Shown here: positions 23,514 to 32,350 of the stretch, piece after piece
Layout of the letters: each line of letters begins with the position of its first letter
Numbering within the stretch: the first letter of the stretch is position 1
Assembly (NCBI RefSeq): GCF_045865695.1
Contig: NZ_BAACAP010000231.1
Location: 1 to 64,000 of the forward strand
DNA length: 64,000 bases
From: Scytonema sp045865695
GTDB taxonomy: Bacteria; Cyanobacteriota; Cyanobacteriia; Cyanobacteriales; Nostocaceae
Direction: 5' to 3'
Made by a program: the position numbers and the translations under genes
The notes under the pieces: generated by a model
Told to the model about the DNA's origin: nothing
Seen by the model: only the letters and a program-made list of their open reading frames with translations
Databases searched by the model: none

Positions 23514-25088
23514 ATGTTCATTCAAAACCAGGAGTTTGATAATAACTATAAAGAGGCAAACCGGGCTATTCAGGAGGGTTTAGAAGCCCTAATTGATCGT
23601 GTAGATTTATTAATTGTTGATGACAATATTGATAACCTTGCTCTACTCTCCGAAATTCTCAAGCAACAAGGATATAATGTCAGAAAAGCAATAAGTGGTG
23701 AAGTCGCGTTAAAAGCAATTTTCTTAGAACCACCCGATCTCATTTTGCTGGATATTAAAATGCCAGGGCTAGATGGGTATGCTGTTTGCGAGCAGTTAAA
23801 AGCATCTCCTCAAACTCGTGAAGTTCCCATTATCTTTTTAAGTGCTTCAGATGAAGCTGTAGACAAAGTTAGAGCTTTTGAGGTTGGAGGTGAGGACTAC
23901 ATTACCAAACCATTCCTAGCTGAAGAAGTTTCGATCCGAATTCGCTATCAACTTAAGATTCAACAGCAACAGCAACAACTCAAAGAACACAATCGGAGGC
24001 TGCAAAAGGAAATTCAAGAGCGAAGACAAGCTGAAGCAGCAACTCAACTGTTATTAACCACGATTCATGCGGTTCATCAAGCATCTGATTTCAAAAATGC
24101 GTTGTCCATCCTTTTATGTAACGTGCGTCAAGCTATTGATTGGGACTACGGAGAGGGTTGGATTTTAGGTGACGATACTATGACCTTAAAACTGAGTCAA
24201 ACGTGTTACGATCCAATGCATGATGTTTCACTCAATCAATTCCATCAGGCAAGATTAGACATAAATTTTACTGACCGTGTTGGATTGCTTGGACGAGTTT
24301 GGGCAACTCAGCAATCGGAGTGGATTGAAGATGTTTCGCAACAGCAAGCGCCTATTTTTCTGCGGACTGAAGCAGCAATTCGTGCTAAATTGAAAGCGGC
24401 TTTTGGTGTCCCGATAGTGTTGCGGGAGCAAGTGCTTGCGGTTTTGGTTTTTTTCAAGCGATCGCCTTTAGCTTACGATCCAAAGTTAATGCAATTGGTA
24501 AATGCTGTTGCTATCGAGTTAGCTGAATTTATACAGCGAAAGCAAACAGAAGAAGCTTTGATACGTAGCAACCGGGAACTACAGCGTTTGGCTACCTTAG
24601 ATGGGTTAACACAAGTCAACAACCGTCGCTGTTTTAATGAAGCACTCGAACGGGAATGGCAAAGGCTACAACGCCGGCAAGCTTCTTTATCTCTGATTCT
24701 CTGCGATATCGATTATTTCAAGTTGTATAACGATTACTACGGGCATGTAGCAGGGGATAGTTGTCTTAAAGAGGTCGCTAATGCGATCGCCACTACGTGC
24801 AAACGTCCGGGGGATTTAGTTGCTCGTTATGGCGGGGAAGAATTTGCTGTACTGCTACCAGATACCGATGTAGAGGGAGCTATTTGTATAGCACAACAGA
24901 TTCGACAGCAAGTTACCAAACTCGCTATTCCTCATGCTGCGTCTCAAGCAAGCAATTATGTGACACTTAGTATGGGGATTGCTAGTTTAATTCCTACATT
25001 TGAGTTTGTGCAGGAAAAGCTTATCGTTACCGCCGATCGAGCACTTTACAAAGCAAAGGCACAAGGACGCAATACCTATGGCGTATAA
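23514..25088 (+). CDS. REC-GAF-GGDEF diguanylate cyclase
   Basis: 524 residues. The receiver domain (about 31-150) has phospho-acceptor Asp80 (LILLDIKMPGLDG); a short coiled coil and GAF-like domain (about 175-345) follow, then GGDEF (about 360-522). The active site is GGEEF (440-444), and RPGD at 431-434, five residues before it, is a proper inhibitory I-site. The enzyme should make cyclic di-GMP under two-component control with product feedback. No histidine kinase is next to it; the hybrid kinase at 15351 is the nearest candidate. Upstream (23307-23513) are inverted AAGGTGTT/AACACCTT and AACGAT/ATCGTT pairs of unknown role. Confidence 0.92.
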   Translation: MFIQNQEFDNNYKEANRAIQEGLEALIDRVDLLIVDDNIDNLALLSEILKQQGYNVRKAISGEVALKAIFLEPPDLILLDIKMPGLDGYAVCEQLKASPQTREVPIIFLSASDEAVDKVRAFEVGGEDYITKPFLAEEVSIRIRYQLKIQQQQQQLKEHNRRLQKEIQERRQAEAATQLLLTTIHAVHQASDFKNALSILLCNVRQAIDWDYGEGWILGDDTMTLKLSQTCYDPMHDVSLNQFHQARLDINFTDRVGLLGRVWATQQSEWIEDVSQQQAPIFLRTEAAIRAKLKAAFGVPIVLREQVLAVLVFFKRSPLAYDPKLMQLVNAVAIELAEFIQRKQTEEALIRSNRELQRLATLDGLTQVNNRRCFNEALEREWQRLQRRQASLSLILCDIDYFKLYNDYYGHVAGDSCLKEVANAIATTCKRPGDLVARYGGEEFAVLLPDTDVEGAICIAQQIRQQVTKLAIPHAASQASNYVTLSMGIASLIPTFEFVQEKLIVTADRALYKAKAQGRNTYGV

Positions 25089-25145
25089 TCTTTAATTTAA
25101 TAATTCGCACTTGTGAGTTGATTAATTGCACGTTTATATATCGGT

Positions 25146-25244
25146 TTTCAATTGGGTGCAATACATAAAAAATTTATGGAACCGCGCCCTCGACGCAGAC
25201 GAACGCAGATCGATCTATACTTCATTCAAGTGAAAACTGCTATA
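25146..25244 (+). repeat. Dispersed 100-bp repeat, copy 2
   Basis: Second copy of the unit at 8489-8588, here between the GGDEF gene and the convergent rnc gene. The middle part (gacgcagacgaacgcagat) shows the GCAGATGAAC-type heptamers known in many cyanobacterial spacers. Confidence 0.85.
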
Positions 25245-25261
25245 ATATACTCTGACCTAGC

Positions 25262-25951
25262 TTAAGTATTATTCTCCGAGCGTTCTTTGACTCGAGCTAG
25301 CGCATCCTCAGCTGCCGCCTTTTCAGCATTTTTTTTGCTACGTCCCATACCTTCTCCATACACGCGATCGTTTACAAGTACTTTTGCTGTAAATACAGGA
25401 GCGTGTGGAGTACCTCCTGCTTGAACTGTAATATATTTGGGAGGTGTTAGAGTCACGTTACGCTGTACCCATTCTTGAAACTTGTTCTTTGAATCTACAC
25501 TAGAACGAGATTCAACAATTTTCTCTGGTACGGAATCAAACAGCGGTTCTACAATTTTACGAACAGCATCTGCATCTGAATCATTATCTAAATAATAGGC
25601 AGCTATGACAGCTTCAAAAGTACTGCTTAGTAAATTAGGATTTTGGTAACCACCTTCTAGAATAGCTCCTTTACCCAGCCTCATCCTCAGATCTAAACCA
25701 ACTTCCATAGCAAACTTTGCTAGTTGCTTTTCATCCACAAGTGCGGAACGGCGGCGAGTGAGTTCGTCTTCTTCCTTGTCGGGATGACGGCGATGGAGAT
25801 ACTCAGCACTTAAAAAAGTCAACAAAGCATCGCCCAAAAATTCTAGGCGTTCGTTGTGTTCTCCTGCATCTGGATTTTCATGGACATAAGAACGGTGAGT
25901 AAGGGCATGGCGAAAGAGTTTTTCATTTCGGAATTTCAACAGTTTGTGCAT
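25262..25951 (-). CDS. rnc: Ribonuclease III
   Basis: 229 residues from the ATG at 25951 (MHKLLKFRNEKLFRHALTH); the open frame upstream (27 codons) is hydrophobic and unrelated. The RNase III signature NERLEFLGDALLTFLS is at about residues 32-47. The second catalytic acidic site is in STFEAVIAAYYLD near residue 110, and a double-stranded RNA-binding domain (GEGMGRSKKNAEKAAAEDAL) ends the protein. It processes rRNA precursors and other structured RNAs. Cyanobacteria often carry more than one copy. Confidence 0.95.
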   Translation of the reverse strand: MHKLLKFRNEKLFRHALTHRSYVHENPDAGEHNERLEFLGDALLTFLSAEYLHRRHPDKEEDELTRRRSALVDEKQLAKFAMEVGLDLRMRLGKGAILEGGYQNPNLLSSTFEAVIAAYYLDNDSDADAVRKIVEPLFDSVPEKIVESRSSVDSKNKFQEWVQRNVTLTPPKYITVQAGGTPHAPVFTAKVLVNDRVYGEGMGRSKKNAEKAAAEDALARVKERSENNT

Positions 25952-26372
25952 TAGTAGCAGTTTTATTTGAATTATGCAAATTTTAACTAAGAAAAGCACA
26001 AAAAATGAAGAGGGATGGACGAGGATATCCATCCCACAATATGCGATCTATTAACTTGAAAATTGTTGTAACTGTAGCAATCTTCAATTATTTGTGAAAA
26101 GTTAAATCCCCGACTTCTTAAAGAAGTCGGGGATCTGGATTTTAAGTACATATTGGTAGAAACAAGGTTACCTTTAGTAAAGGATAATAAAGCCTTTAAT
26201 GTAGAATTTTTAACTTTTACCTCAATATTTCCACTTTTTTGTACTATAGCAATCCTAAATCATTCGCGAGCATTTGAAATTATTATGACCCCCCTGCTAA
26301 TGCTATCCCCCCTTGGTAGGGGACAGCGTTAGCAGGGGGGTGAATTTTCTTACAACTCATTTAAGATTGCTA
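25952..26372. repeat. Spacer with two strong hairpins
   Basis: No gene. Hairpin 1 at 26106-26134 has perfect 14-bp arms (ATCCCCGACTTCTT) and is a relative of the hairpin at 51609-51642. Hairpin 2 at 26289-26340 has 16-base arms with one mismatch (CCCCCCTGCTAATGCT) and an inner CCCC/GGGG pairing. Both are common repeat types in Nostocales genomes. Confidence 0.75.
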
Positions 26373-26488
26373 TACTCCCTTTGGGCTCTAAAATTACAAA
26401 TCTTTGTAGGTAGGGATATACCACACAATAGAGAATGGTGGGCGGTACCCACCATACATATTTAGGTAATTGTAAGAGGAAGGGAGTA
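26373..26488. mobile_element. MITE-like element with TACTCCCTT ends and 7-bp duplication
   Basis: 116 bp with inverted ends TACTCCCTT...AAGGGAGTA, extended by a shared ATTAC/GTAAT farther in. The flanks are direct repeats ATTGCTA at 26366-26372 and 26489-26495. It abuts the stop codon of the 26496 gene. A larger relative is at 44849-45052. There is no coding capacity, so movement would need a transposase from elsewhere. Confidence 0.65.
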
Positions 26489-26495
26489 ATTGCTA

Positions 26496-26687
26496 TTAAT
26501 ATATTTCTCCCTCTCTATTCAGTTTCTCTTCGTATTTAGCAATAACCCAGATTGCGTGAATACTACCGGGAAGCCATCCCAAAAGAGTCAATAAAACATT
26601 GATCAACAGAGTTGGACCAATTCCAACAGTGAGAAAAACACCTAAAGGAGGTACTAACAAACCAAGAAGAAAACGAACTAGTTTCAT
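26496..26687 (-). CDS. YqaE/Pmp3 family small membrane protein
   Basis: 63 residues with two membrane helices (about 4-22 and 28-50). The family pattern LLPPLGVFL-like (LLVPPLGVFLTVG) and LLINVLLTLLGWLPGSIHAIW identifies the UPF0057/Pmp3 family, whose members are often induced by salt or cold and affect membrane potential in yeast. Role here unknown. The MITE-like element starts just behind its stop codon. Confidence 0.88.
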   Translation of the reverse strand: MKLVRFLLGLLVPPLGVFLTVGIGPTLLINVLLTLLGWLPGSIHAIWVIAKYEEKLNREGEIY

Positions 26688-26785
26688 AGGATTCTTGCTT
26701 CTTATTTAAACTCTTTTACTTACATTTTCTTGAAACTACCGAGTAAATAAATCCGTCACATGGGCTATCTTACATTCGGTATTCT

Positions 26786-26813
26786 GTAGAGACTAAATTT
26801 TAAACGTCTCTAC
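26786..26813. repeat. Degenerate GTAGAGAC...GTCTCTAC palindrome
   Basis: 28 bases with perfect outer GTAGAGAC / GTCTCTAC arms and an A/T-rich centre. A perfect 28-bp member of the same family lies at 35852-35879. Located between two small membrane protein genes, just after the stop codon of the holin-like gene. Confidence 0.75.
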
Positions 26814-26829
26814 AAAGAGATAGGGAGAT

Positions 26830-27225
26830 TTAGCTGGATGGCAATTCAGCTTTAGCTTTATCTTCACCACTCTTCAAAGACAGATTTTTTTCAACAAAGT
26901 AATTGTTAATAAAGGTATTAGCAAAAGAAAGAACCACGGGTCCTAAAAGAAAAGCAATAATTCCATGAACGCTAAACCCTGGAACCACAAAGGCAGCTAA
27001 AGCAAAACAGATGCCGTTAACAACGAGTGAAAACGCGCCCAAGGTTACAAAGTTAAGAGGAAGAGAAAGAGTTGATAGAACTGGCTTAACGGAACCGTTG
27101 ATTAAACCAATAGCTACAGCTGCAATCATAGCAGATGGAAAATTAGCAATATTAACACCAGGAACAATTAAATCAACAATCAGTAGACTCAAAGCTGTAG
27201 CAAGTGCAGTTAGAAATAATCCCAT
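26830..27225 (-). CDS. Phage-holin-4-like (DUF360-type) membrane protein
   Basis: 131 residues from the ATG at 27225 (MGLFLTALATALS), with a possible GTG two codons earlier. Four hydrophobic segments are spaced evenly; the IGLINGSVKPVLSTLSLPLNFVTLG stretch (about 39-63) is typical of the phage-holin family 4 superfamily (YvlD-like) of cellular membrane proteins. The C-terminus is charged. Despite the family name no phage genes are near. Function unknown. Confidence 0.8.
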   Translation of the reverse strand: MGLFLTALATALSLLIVDLIVPGVNIANFPSAMIAAVAIGLINGSVKPVLSTLSLPLNFVTLGAFSLVVNGICFALAAFVVPGFSVHGIIAFLLGPVVLSFANTFINNYFVEKNLSLKSGEDKAKAELPSS

Positions 27226-27651
27226 AATCACTTGTACCCAAAAACTAAATTTTTAATGTTCTACTACGATCTTTAATCGCTACGTTATGCTTCAACATCT
27301 CTAGTAAGGCAGATTTGGCTTATACCGTTTGGATGGGCTTTAATACAATTTAGGAGTAGAAATTTTAGAGAAATGTTAAGATTTTGTAAGCACTGTCATA
27401 TCAGTATTTTAGCAGTACATCTTCAAGGATGTTTGTAAAGTCTTAATTCATACAGCCTTGGCGATTGGAAATCGCGGCTACACAGACAAAACCTGCCTCG
27501 CAGGTTAGCAAATCCTTAATTTTGTGTTAGTCCGCGTAGGTGGACTTTCTTTGTATAGTAGCGAATTATATTCGCCCAGGACTTTTAAAACATCCTCTTA
27601 CAAAGTTGCGCTCGCGAAGCGCAAGCTGAAAGAGCGCTTATCGCACCATTG
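27226..27651. repeat. Spacer containing a dispersed repeat (about 27458-27590)
   Basis: No gene in 426 bases. The part from GCGATTGGAAATCGC (27461-27475, an inverted repeat) through AACCTGCctcGCAGGTT (27488-27504) to AGTCCGCGTAGGTGGACT (27530-27547) is a chain of three short hairpins. It ends in TAGCGAATTATATTCGCC. I recognise this chain as a repeat common in Nostocales spacers. Upstream of 27458 nothing is evident beyond AT-rich promoter-like sequence. Confidence 0.6.
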
Positions 27652-29331
27652 CTAATTATTGATTTGAGTCCGTTGATAAAGATGTGGTGCAAGAATAACT
27701 TGAATCTGTTTGTTTTGACACTCTTGAGAGAAAGCATAGATTTGCCCTTCCTGACGATCTTGTATTGCCAAAGAATTTAGAAATCCCTGAAATCCTAAAA
27801 AGGCTAGTTTGTAAATAGCTTGCTGACTAAACTGACCCTGAAAGTAACCAGTGTGGGTATCAACACCACCAGAAGCGTCATTCTTACTAGTTTTACGAGT
27901 AAATGAAAATGTTAGAGAAACATAATCCCAAAAGTTCATAGCTGATTTTTGTATAGCTAAACTAACAATTCCCGTATTCTTACTCTTATCATCTTTGTAA
28001 TCCGTACAATCAAAGTAAGTGAATAAGTCAGCAGGTTGTAACTCAGTTTCAGAAAACTTTCTCATTTCTTCAAGTTTTCTATGTTCTCTGTTAGAAGAAC
28101 GAATTTCTAAATGTTTGTATGGACGCTCAAATGTATAACTATCAGTATTATCTTTTCGAGCTAGATTAACAATTCCATATTTAGGAACACGACCAATTTT
28201 ATCATTTTTGTCAGTGAAATGACTTACTGTTATATTACCAAGCCTATAACCACTGATACGGGCTTTAGCCGGAAAACTAAAGTAATTTGCGGCTGTAGAG
28301 GTAATTCTTAAAGGTAGATCGCCTTCATTACAAAAGATATAAGTCTCCTGAAAGCGACGCAAGGAAGAACGTAAAAAATTAGCTCGTCCTGGTAAAATAG
28401 TTTCTACAGGAATATCAGGTGCAACTAAAACAAGTTGTCCCAAGTAAAATACGTTGCCAATGTTTGATGAAGGTACTTTATTGATAGATTGAACGTCAAA
28501 AACATCAGAAAGAGTACGAATGGCATTAGTAACTACAAAGCACCCCATGCTATGACCAATGAATGACAGTTTAATTCGTTTGTCCTTAACTTCCTTATGT
28601 ATAGTAAAGTCAAGCTGTCTGAACAACTCTACTAAATCTAGAACTCCATAATGACTCGCTCTATAAACATCACGAAAATAAGCACTAATTCTCAAAAGAA
28701 TAAGTGTCAAAATAACAGAAAACGCCATTCCAAACGAAACTAATAAAGCTGTTAGGAAATGAACAAAAATAGACGACAATGGATGGAAAAACAATAAAAT
28801 TAGTGTATTTATTATGCTAATTAATAGTCCAGTACTTAAGATACCTGCTAGTAAAATTGGCAAAGCATTAAATGCATAACCGAGCTTTTGTTTAAAAGTA
28901 CCTGACTGGTCTTTTTTAAAGGGATTTTCTGATGGCCATCTATATCCTATAAACAGATATTTATTTTTCTGTTTAAGATTCCTATTGACATAATCAGAAA
29001 TTTTCTGACATCCCTTCTCTGTATCAGAAGGTGTAGAACTATATCCATGAATATTTATAACAATTTCTGGTTCTTCACTTTCTATTAAATATTTAGCAAT
29101 CTTTTCAAGCATTGCTTTAGTTGAAGTTTCATCTTGTTCTGTTTTTGGAATAAAAAATTGTGAATTAATAGGTTTTGTTAAATTTTTTGTATCATTGACC
29201 TCTTGTTCGACATTAAGCGTTGCAGTACTGACAACTAAATAACCTGGTACTGTTGCTGTTTTATTTTCTTCAAACTCATAAATTCTGTACTGTTGAGCAT
29301 CTAGAAGACTAGCATGAGTATAAGAATTCAT
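27652..29331 (-). CDS. Membrane-anchored alpha/beta hydrolase (DUF900-like)
   Basis: 559 residues from the ATG at 29331 (MNSYTHASLLDAQ), with an AAGGGG 10 bases before it; a TTG 12 codons earlier is the alternative. VINIHGYSS (about 91-99) looks like the oxyanion strand and FIGHSMG (about 257-263) supplies the nucleophile Ser261. Between them, residues about 156-213 form two or three membrane helices, an unusual place inside a hydrolase fold. RWPSENPF and LVLVAPDIP fit the DUF900/esterase pattern. The last 250 residues show no known domain. Substrate unknown. Confidence 0.7.
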   Translation of the reverse strand: MNSYTHASLLDAQQYRIYEFEENKTATVPGYLVVSTATLNVEQEVNDTKNLTKPINSQFFIPKTEQDETSTKAMLEKIAKYLIESEEPEIVINIHGYSSTPSDTEKGCQKISDYVNRNLKQKNKYLFIGYRWPSENPFKKDQSGTFKQKLGYAFNALPILLAGILSTGLLISIINTLILLFFHPLSSIFVHFLTALLVSFGMAFSVILTLILLRISAYFRDVYRASHYGVLDLVELFRQLDFTIHKEVKDKRIKLSFIGHSMGCFVVTNAIRTLSDVFDVQSINKVPSSNIGNVFYLGQLVLVAPDIPVETILPGRANFLRSSLRRFQETYIFCNEGDLPLRITSTAANYFSFPAKARISGYRLGNITVSHFTDKNDKIGRVPKYGIVNLARKDNTDSYTFERPYKHLEIRSSNREHRKLEEMRKFSETELQPADLFTYFDCTDYKDDKSKNTGIVSLAIQKSAMNFWDYVSLTFSFTRKTSKNDASGGVDTHTGYFQGQFSQQAIYKLAFLGFQGFLNSLAIQDRQEGQIYAFSQECQNKQIQVILAPHLYQRTQINN

Positions 29332-29405
29332 AAAACTTGCACCCCTTAATATTTCAAAGTTATCCAACTAAGTGAGGTCACTGGTCATTGGTCATTAGTC
29401 ACTGG

Positions 29406-29900
29406 TCACTGAAATACTTTAGAAAGTCGGAAGCGATCGCTGCGAATTTTACGACCACTTTGCCAAACTTCTACTCCATCAGGATTGACAATATAGGAGT
29501 AGCTACCGTTATTTGCGCGATATTTTGATTTACCTACAACTTTAGCTGGTAGTTTTACGGGTTTCTTCGGGTCTTTTTTCGATTTCCCTACATACAAAAT
29601 TTGATTATTTTCCTTGTAAACTTTGACAATAAAGTGCGCTGTCTCGCCTTCAAGGATCGTAATAATACTGTACTTGTTTTTAGCTTTTAAAGTCGTAGCA
29701 GGTTTCTTTTGCGATCGCGAATTCTGTTGTCTCCCAGAGTATGGTGAGACAAAATCAATAGTAAACGCCGTGTGAGGACTTTTAAGAGAACCTTGTGATG
29801 TTTGTGATAAAACGTAATTACCCGTACCAAACAGAGTGACAGAGGTTATAAATGCTATCAACCCATAACTATACGTTTGCGAACCTGTCACTTTTTGCAT
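29406..29900 (-). CDS. Exported protein with the LEGET-RSDRF domain
   Basis: 164 residues. The N-terminus (MQKVTGSQTYSYGLIAFI) has a signal-like helix (about 12-32); a basic linker (about 55-75) leads to a domain at 83-157 running from LEGETAHFIVKV to KIRSDRF. The same domain ends the M23 peptidase at 31298, about 55 percent identical by eye, and the two N-termini also match (SYGL...LGT-N-VL). So the two genes are paralogues and this one lacks the peptidase. No named family is recognised. It probably acts outside the cytoplasm. Confidence 0.7.
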   Translation of the reverse strand: MQKVTGSQTYSYGLIAFITSVTLFGTGNYVLSQTSQGSLKSPHTAFTIDFVSPYSGRQQNSRSQKKPATTLKAKNKYSIITILEGETAHFIVKVYKENNQILYVGKSKKDPKKPVKLPAKVVGKSKYRANNGSYSYIVNPDGVEVWQSGRKIRSDRFRLSKVFQ

Positions 29901-30103
29901 AAATTTCCTCCCCCTAACAAAGATGGTTTAAAACATCCGCAATCGATTATTCCTACAGTGTTTTAACAACAACATCAGGATGGCTAGAGTATAATATGTA
30001 GCAACATAAAAATACCCTGCCTCTTCACAATACATATAAGACAGGGTGTTTTACAATTCCTTAATTCAGTTGAGAGGGATTTTTAAATGACATCGAGATG
30101 GGA

Positions 30104-30829
30104 TTAATATCCACTGTTATATCTGCTGTAACCGTTGTAGTGGCTACGACCGCCCCTGTAGTAGTAGCCGTTGTTATAGTTTCGACCACCTCTATAGTAG
30201 TAGCTGTCTCGGTATGGTCTTCTGTAAACGTAGACATTGCGGTATACAGGACGATATACTACGCGATCGTATCCATATCTTCCACCGTAACCGTAGTGAG
30301 CTCTTCTAGAGTAGTGTCTTCCACCGTAACCGTAGTGAGCTCTTCTATAGTATCTTCCACCGCTACCGTAGCAGTAGCAGTTTCTGCCATATCTACCACC
30401 AACACCATAGCCCGATCTATATCCGTAACCAGGTGTTGTGCTAATCCATCTGGAAGAAACCCAATTACCAGTGCTTAATTGAACAAATCCGTACCTGGAT
30501 CTTATAGGTGACGCAAGTGCTGCACCATTTCTGACACTACTAATTACAGGATAGTCATAACCGGGACCAGAGCGAACGTTGAGGTTACCACCATTGGTGT
30601 TTGCATAGTACTGGTAACCAGATCCATAGTAAGCAGCTGAAGCTGGCTGAACTTGACCTATAATTGCAAACAATGTACCGATGGTACCCAAGCTAGCAAT
30701 AGTTAACCAAGTAGATTTGAACTGTCTGTTCCAACGGAATTGGAATTGAAATTCAGGAAGATCGTATTCAGCATCTTCTGTTGCCTCTGCATAGGCACTA
30801 TCCAGCAGAGAATAAGCAAGATATTCCAC
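30104..30829 (-). CDS. SH3b-domain protein with Tyr/Gly/Arg-rich tail
   Basis: 241 residues from a GTG at 30829 (VEYLAYSLLDSAYAEATED) with AAGGAG 6 bases before it; the ORF upstream to 30919 has no such signal. The N-terminal motif resembles the start of many cyanobacterial wall-associated proteins (peptidoglycan-binding and SH3 types). A membrane helix or signal (about 43-62) ends in ASA-YYG. The SH3b domain follows (about 75-130, with GGNLNVRSGPGYDYPVIS). The last 100 residues are Tyr/Gly/Arg-rich repeats (HYGYGGR units). A role at the cell wall or sheath is inferred. Confidence 0.75.
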   Translation of the reverse strand: MEYLAYSLLDSAYAEATEDAEYDLPEFQFQFRWNRQFKSTWLTIASLGTIGTLFAIIGQVQPASAAYYGSGYQYYANTNGGNLNVRSGPGYDYPVISSVRNGAALASPIRSRYGFVQLSTGNWVSSRWISTTPGYGYRSGYGVGGRYGRNCYCYGSGGRYYRRAHYGYGGRHYSRRAHYGYGGRYGYDRVVYRPVYRNVYVYRRPYRDSYYYRGGRNYNNGYYYRGGRSHYNGYSRYNSGY

Positions 30830-31297
30830 AAAAATCTCCTTCTTCAAAAAGTATGCTAGATGTAGAGATTTGCCTTGCCTGTTTCCGTGTTCATTCTGAG
30901 TATTTCTGAAACTACTCAAGTAATATTATACGGCTTAATGTAGGATTTTTTACTTAGAAATTGAAAAAAGTTGTTAATATTTATTACAAAACTCGAAAGC
31001 ATCTCAATTAGCTTATCGATCGCAAAAATATTTATACTATGTGATTTAGATCGCTGACAAATTGATAGAAGGGAGTCGCAATGAAAAAATTTCACTGCCA
31101 AGTATGAAAAAGCTAAAGTAGGTAAGGCTATACCTTACAACATTGAATGTGCGGCACAGCCCTACCTACGTTCTATTTTCAAGTCAGAGGGTAGAAGATG
31201 CAAAATTTTGTTATGCAAGCTGTTCATTGATGCTTAGTAGTTTATTTATTTACTCTATGTCCCCCGTGTCCCTTATATCCTCGTCCCAATTTTTTCT
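30830..31297. repeat. Spacer with palindromic repeat 31118-31169
   Basis: No gene in 468 bases. 31118-31169 begins GTAGGTAAGGCTATACC and ends GCCCTACCTAC, so the outer 7-10 bases pair; it resembles the 21084 palindrome. The part 30900-31080 is AT-rich and probably holds the promoter of the SH3b gene. Confidence 0.55.
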
Positions 31298-32350
31298 TCA
31301 ACCTCCGGAAACATTTTGTCTGTCAAATCTGTCAGAACGGATAGGATAGGGGTTGCCATTCTGCCATACTTCTACTGTTTGAGGGGTGACACGATACCAA
31401 TAACTGCCATTATTGGCTTGATAGATTTGTTTGCCAATACGCTCAGCTGGTATTTTAATAGGACTACTTGGGTCTTCTTTCTTCTGTCCAATGTAGTAAA
31501 ACTTTCCGTCCTCGTAACACACCTTGACATGAATGCTGCCTGTTTCTCCTTCAAGCATTGTTTTGCCACTGCATTCAGCATTTGTGGGTTCGGGAAGTTC
31601 GCCATCAAAACTATCAGCAGGATACACTGGTCTAGGAGAATCTTCTAGTCCCGGCATTGACTGTGAAGGCGAGACGTGCTGCCGTCTTCCCATTAGTGAT
31701 GACATTTCATAAGTAGCGCGATCGCGTCTTGAACCATAATAAGGAGAAGCGTTTGCTATGGTTTGTGTTGGTATTCTTCCGTCAACTAAAGATGGTAAAA
31801 AAGCTATGGGATTAGTAGCAAGACGACCGTTAGGATAAACTTCAAAATGCAGGTGAGGTCCGGAACTATTACCCGTAGATCCCATCTTAGCAATCATCTG
31901 ACCTTGTTTGACTTTTTGTCCAGTGCGGACTAAAACTTTTTGATTGTGACCGTAAACTGTGATGCGACCATCAGGATGTCGAATGTTAACTGCATTGCCA
32001 AGTCCCGTGTCCTCCCAGCCCGCGTGTATCACCACACCGTCAGCAGCTGCAAAAATAGGAGTTCCAAATGGTCCGGCGATATCAATGCCTTCATGGTATC
32101 GTTTGCGAAAACCTTGAGAAATAACTCCTTGGGCAGGCCAAATCAATCCAGAAGAAACAGCGTTTGGAGAGACAGCACGTGGAGGCAGAGAATTAGGAGG
32201 AACGGAATTAAGAGGCACAGAGTTTTCTCGAACTCCGAACTCTTGAATTTCCTCTGTAAGAACGCGATTATTTGTGCCTAGCAGAACCGTAAAGGATAAG
32301 AGTCCAACTAAGCCATAACTACAAACACGAGACACAGTTATTTTTTTCAT
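31298..32350 (-). CDS. M23 peptidase with C-terminal LEGET-RSDRF domain
   Basis: 350 residues. A signal-like segment (about 10-30) and a Pro/Asn/Ser linker (about 45-68) precede an M23 (LytM) domain at about 69-180: His86 and Asp90 in YHEGID, YGHN near 133-136, and His166/His168 in GPHLHFE. All zinc ligands of an active endopeptidase are present. The last domain (about 264-342) is shared with the 29406 gene. It should cut peptide cross-links in peptidoglycan; the C-terminal domain may bind the wall. The gene order with the SH3b protein suggests a small cell-wall cluster on one strand. Confidence 0.85.
   Translation of the reverse strand: MKKITVSRVCSYGLVGLLSFTVLLGTNNRVLTEEIQEFGVRENSVPLNSVPPNSLPPRAVSPNAVSSGLIWPAQGVISQGFRKRYHEGIDIAGPFGTPIFAAADGVVIHAGWEDTGLGNAVNIRHPDGRITVYGHNQKVLVRTGQKVKQGQMIAKMGSTGNSSGPHLHFEVYPNGRLATNPIAFLPSLVDGRIPTQTIANASPYYGSRRDRATYEMSSLMGRRQHVSPSQSMPGLEDSPRPVYPADSFDGELPEPTNAECSGKTMLEGETGSIHVKVCYEDGKFYYIGQKKEDPSSPIKIPAERIGKQIYQANNGSYWYRVTPQTVEVWQNGNPYPIRSDRFDRQNVSGG

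Noticed and set aside
26830..27225. Prophage holin
   Set aside because: The family name is misleading; no phage lysis or structural genes are near and the protein is a common cellular membrane protein.
30098..30478. 126-codon plus-strand Val/Ser/Thr-rich frame
   Set aside because: Antisense of the Tyr/Gly/Arg repeats of the SH3b protein.
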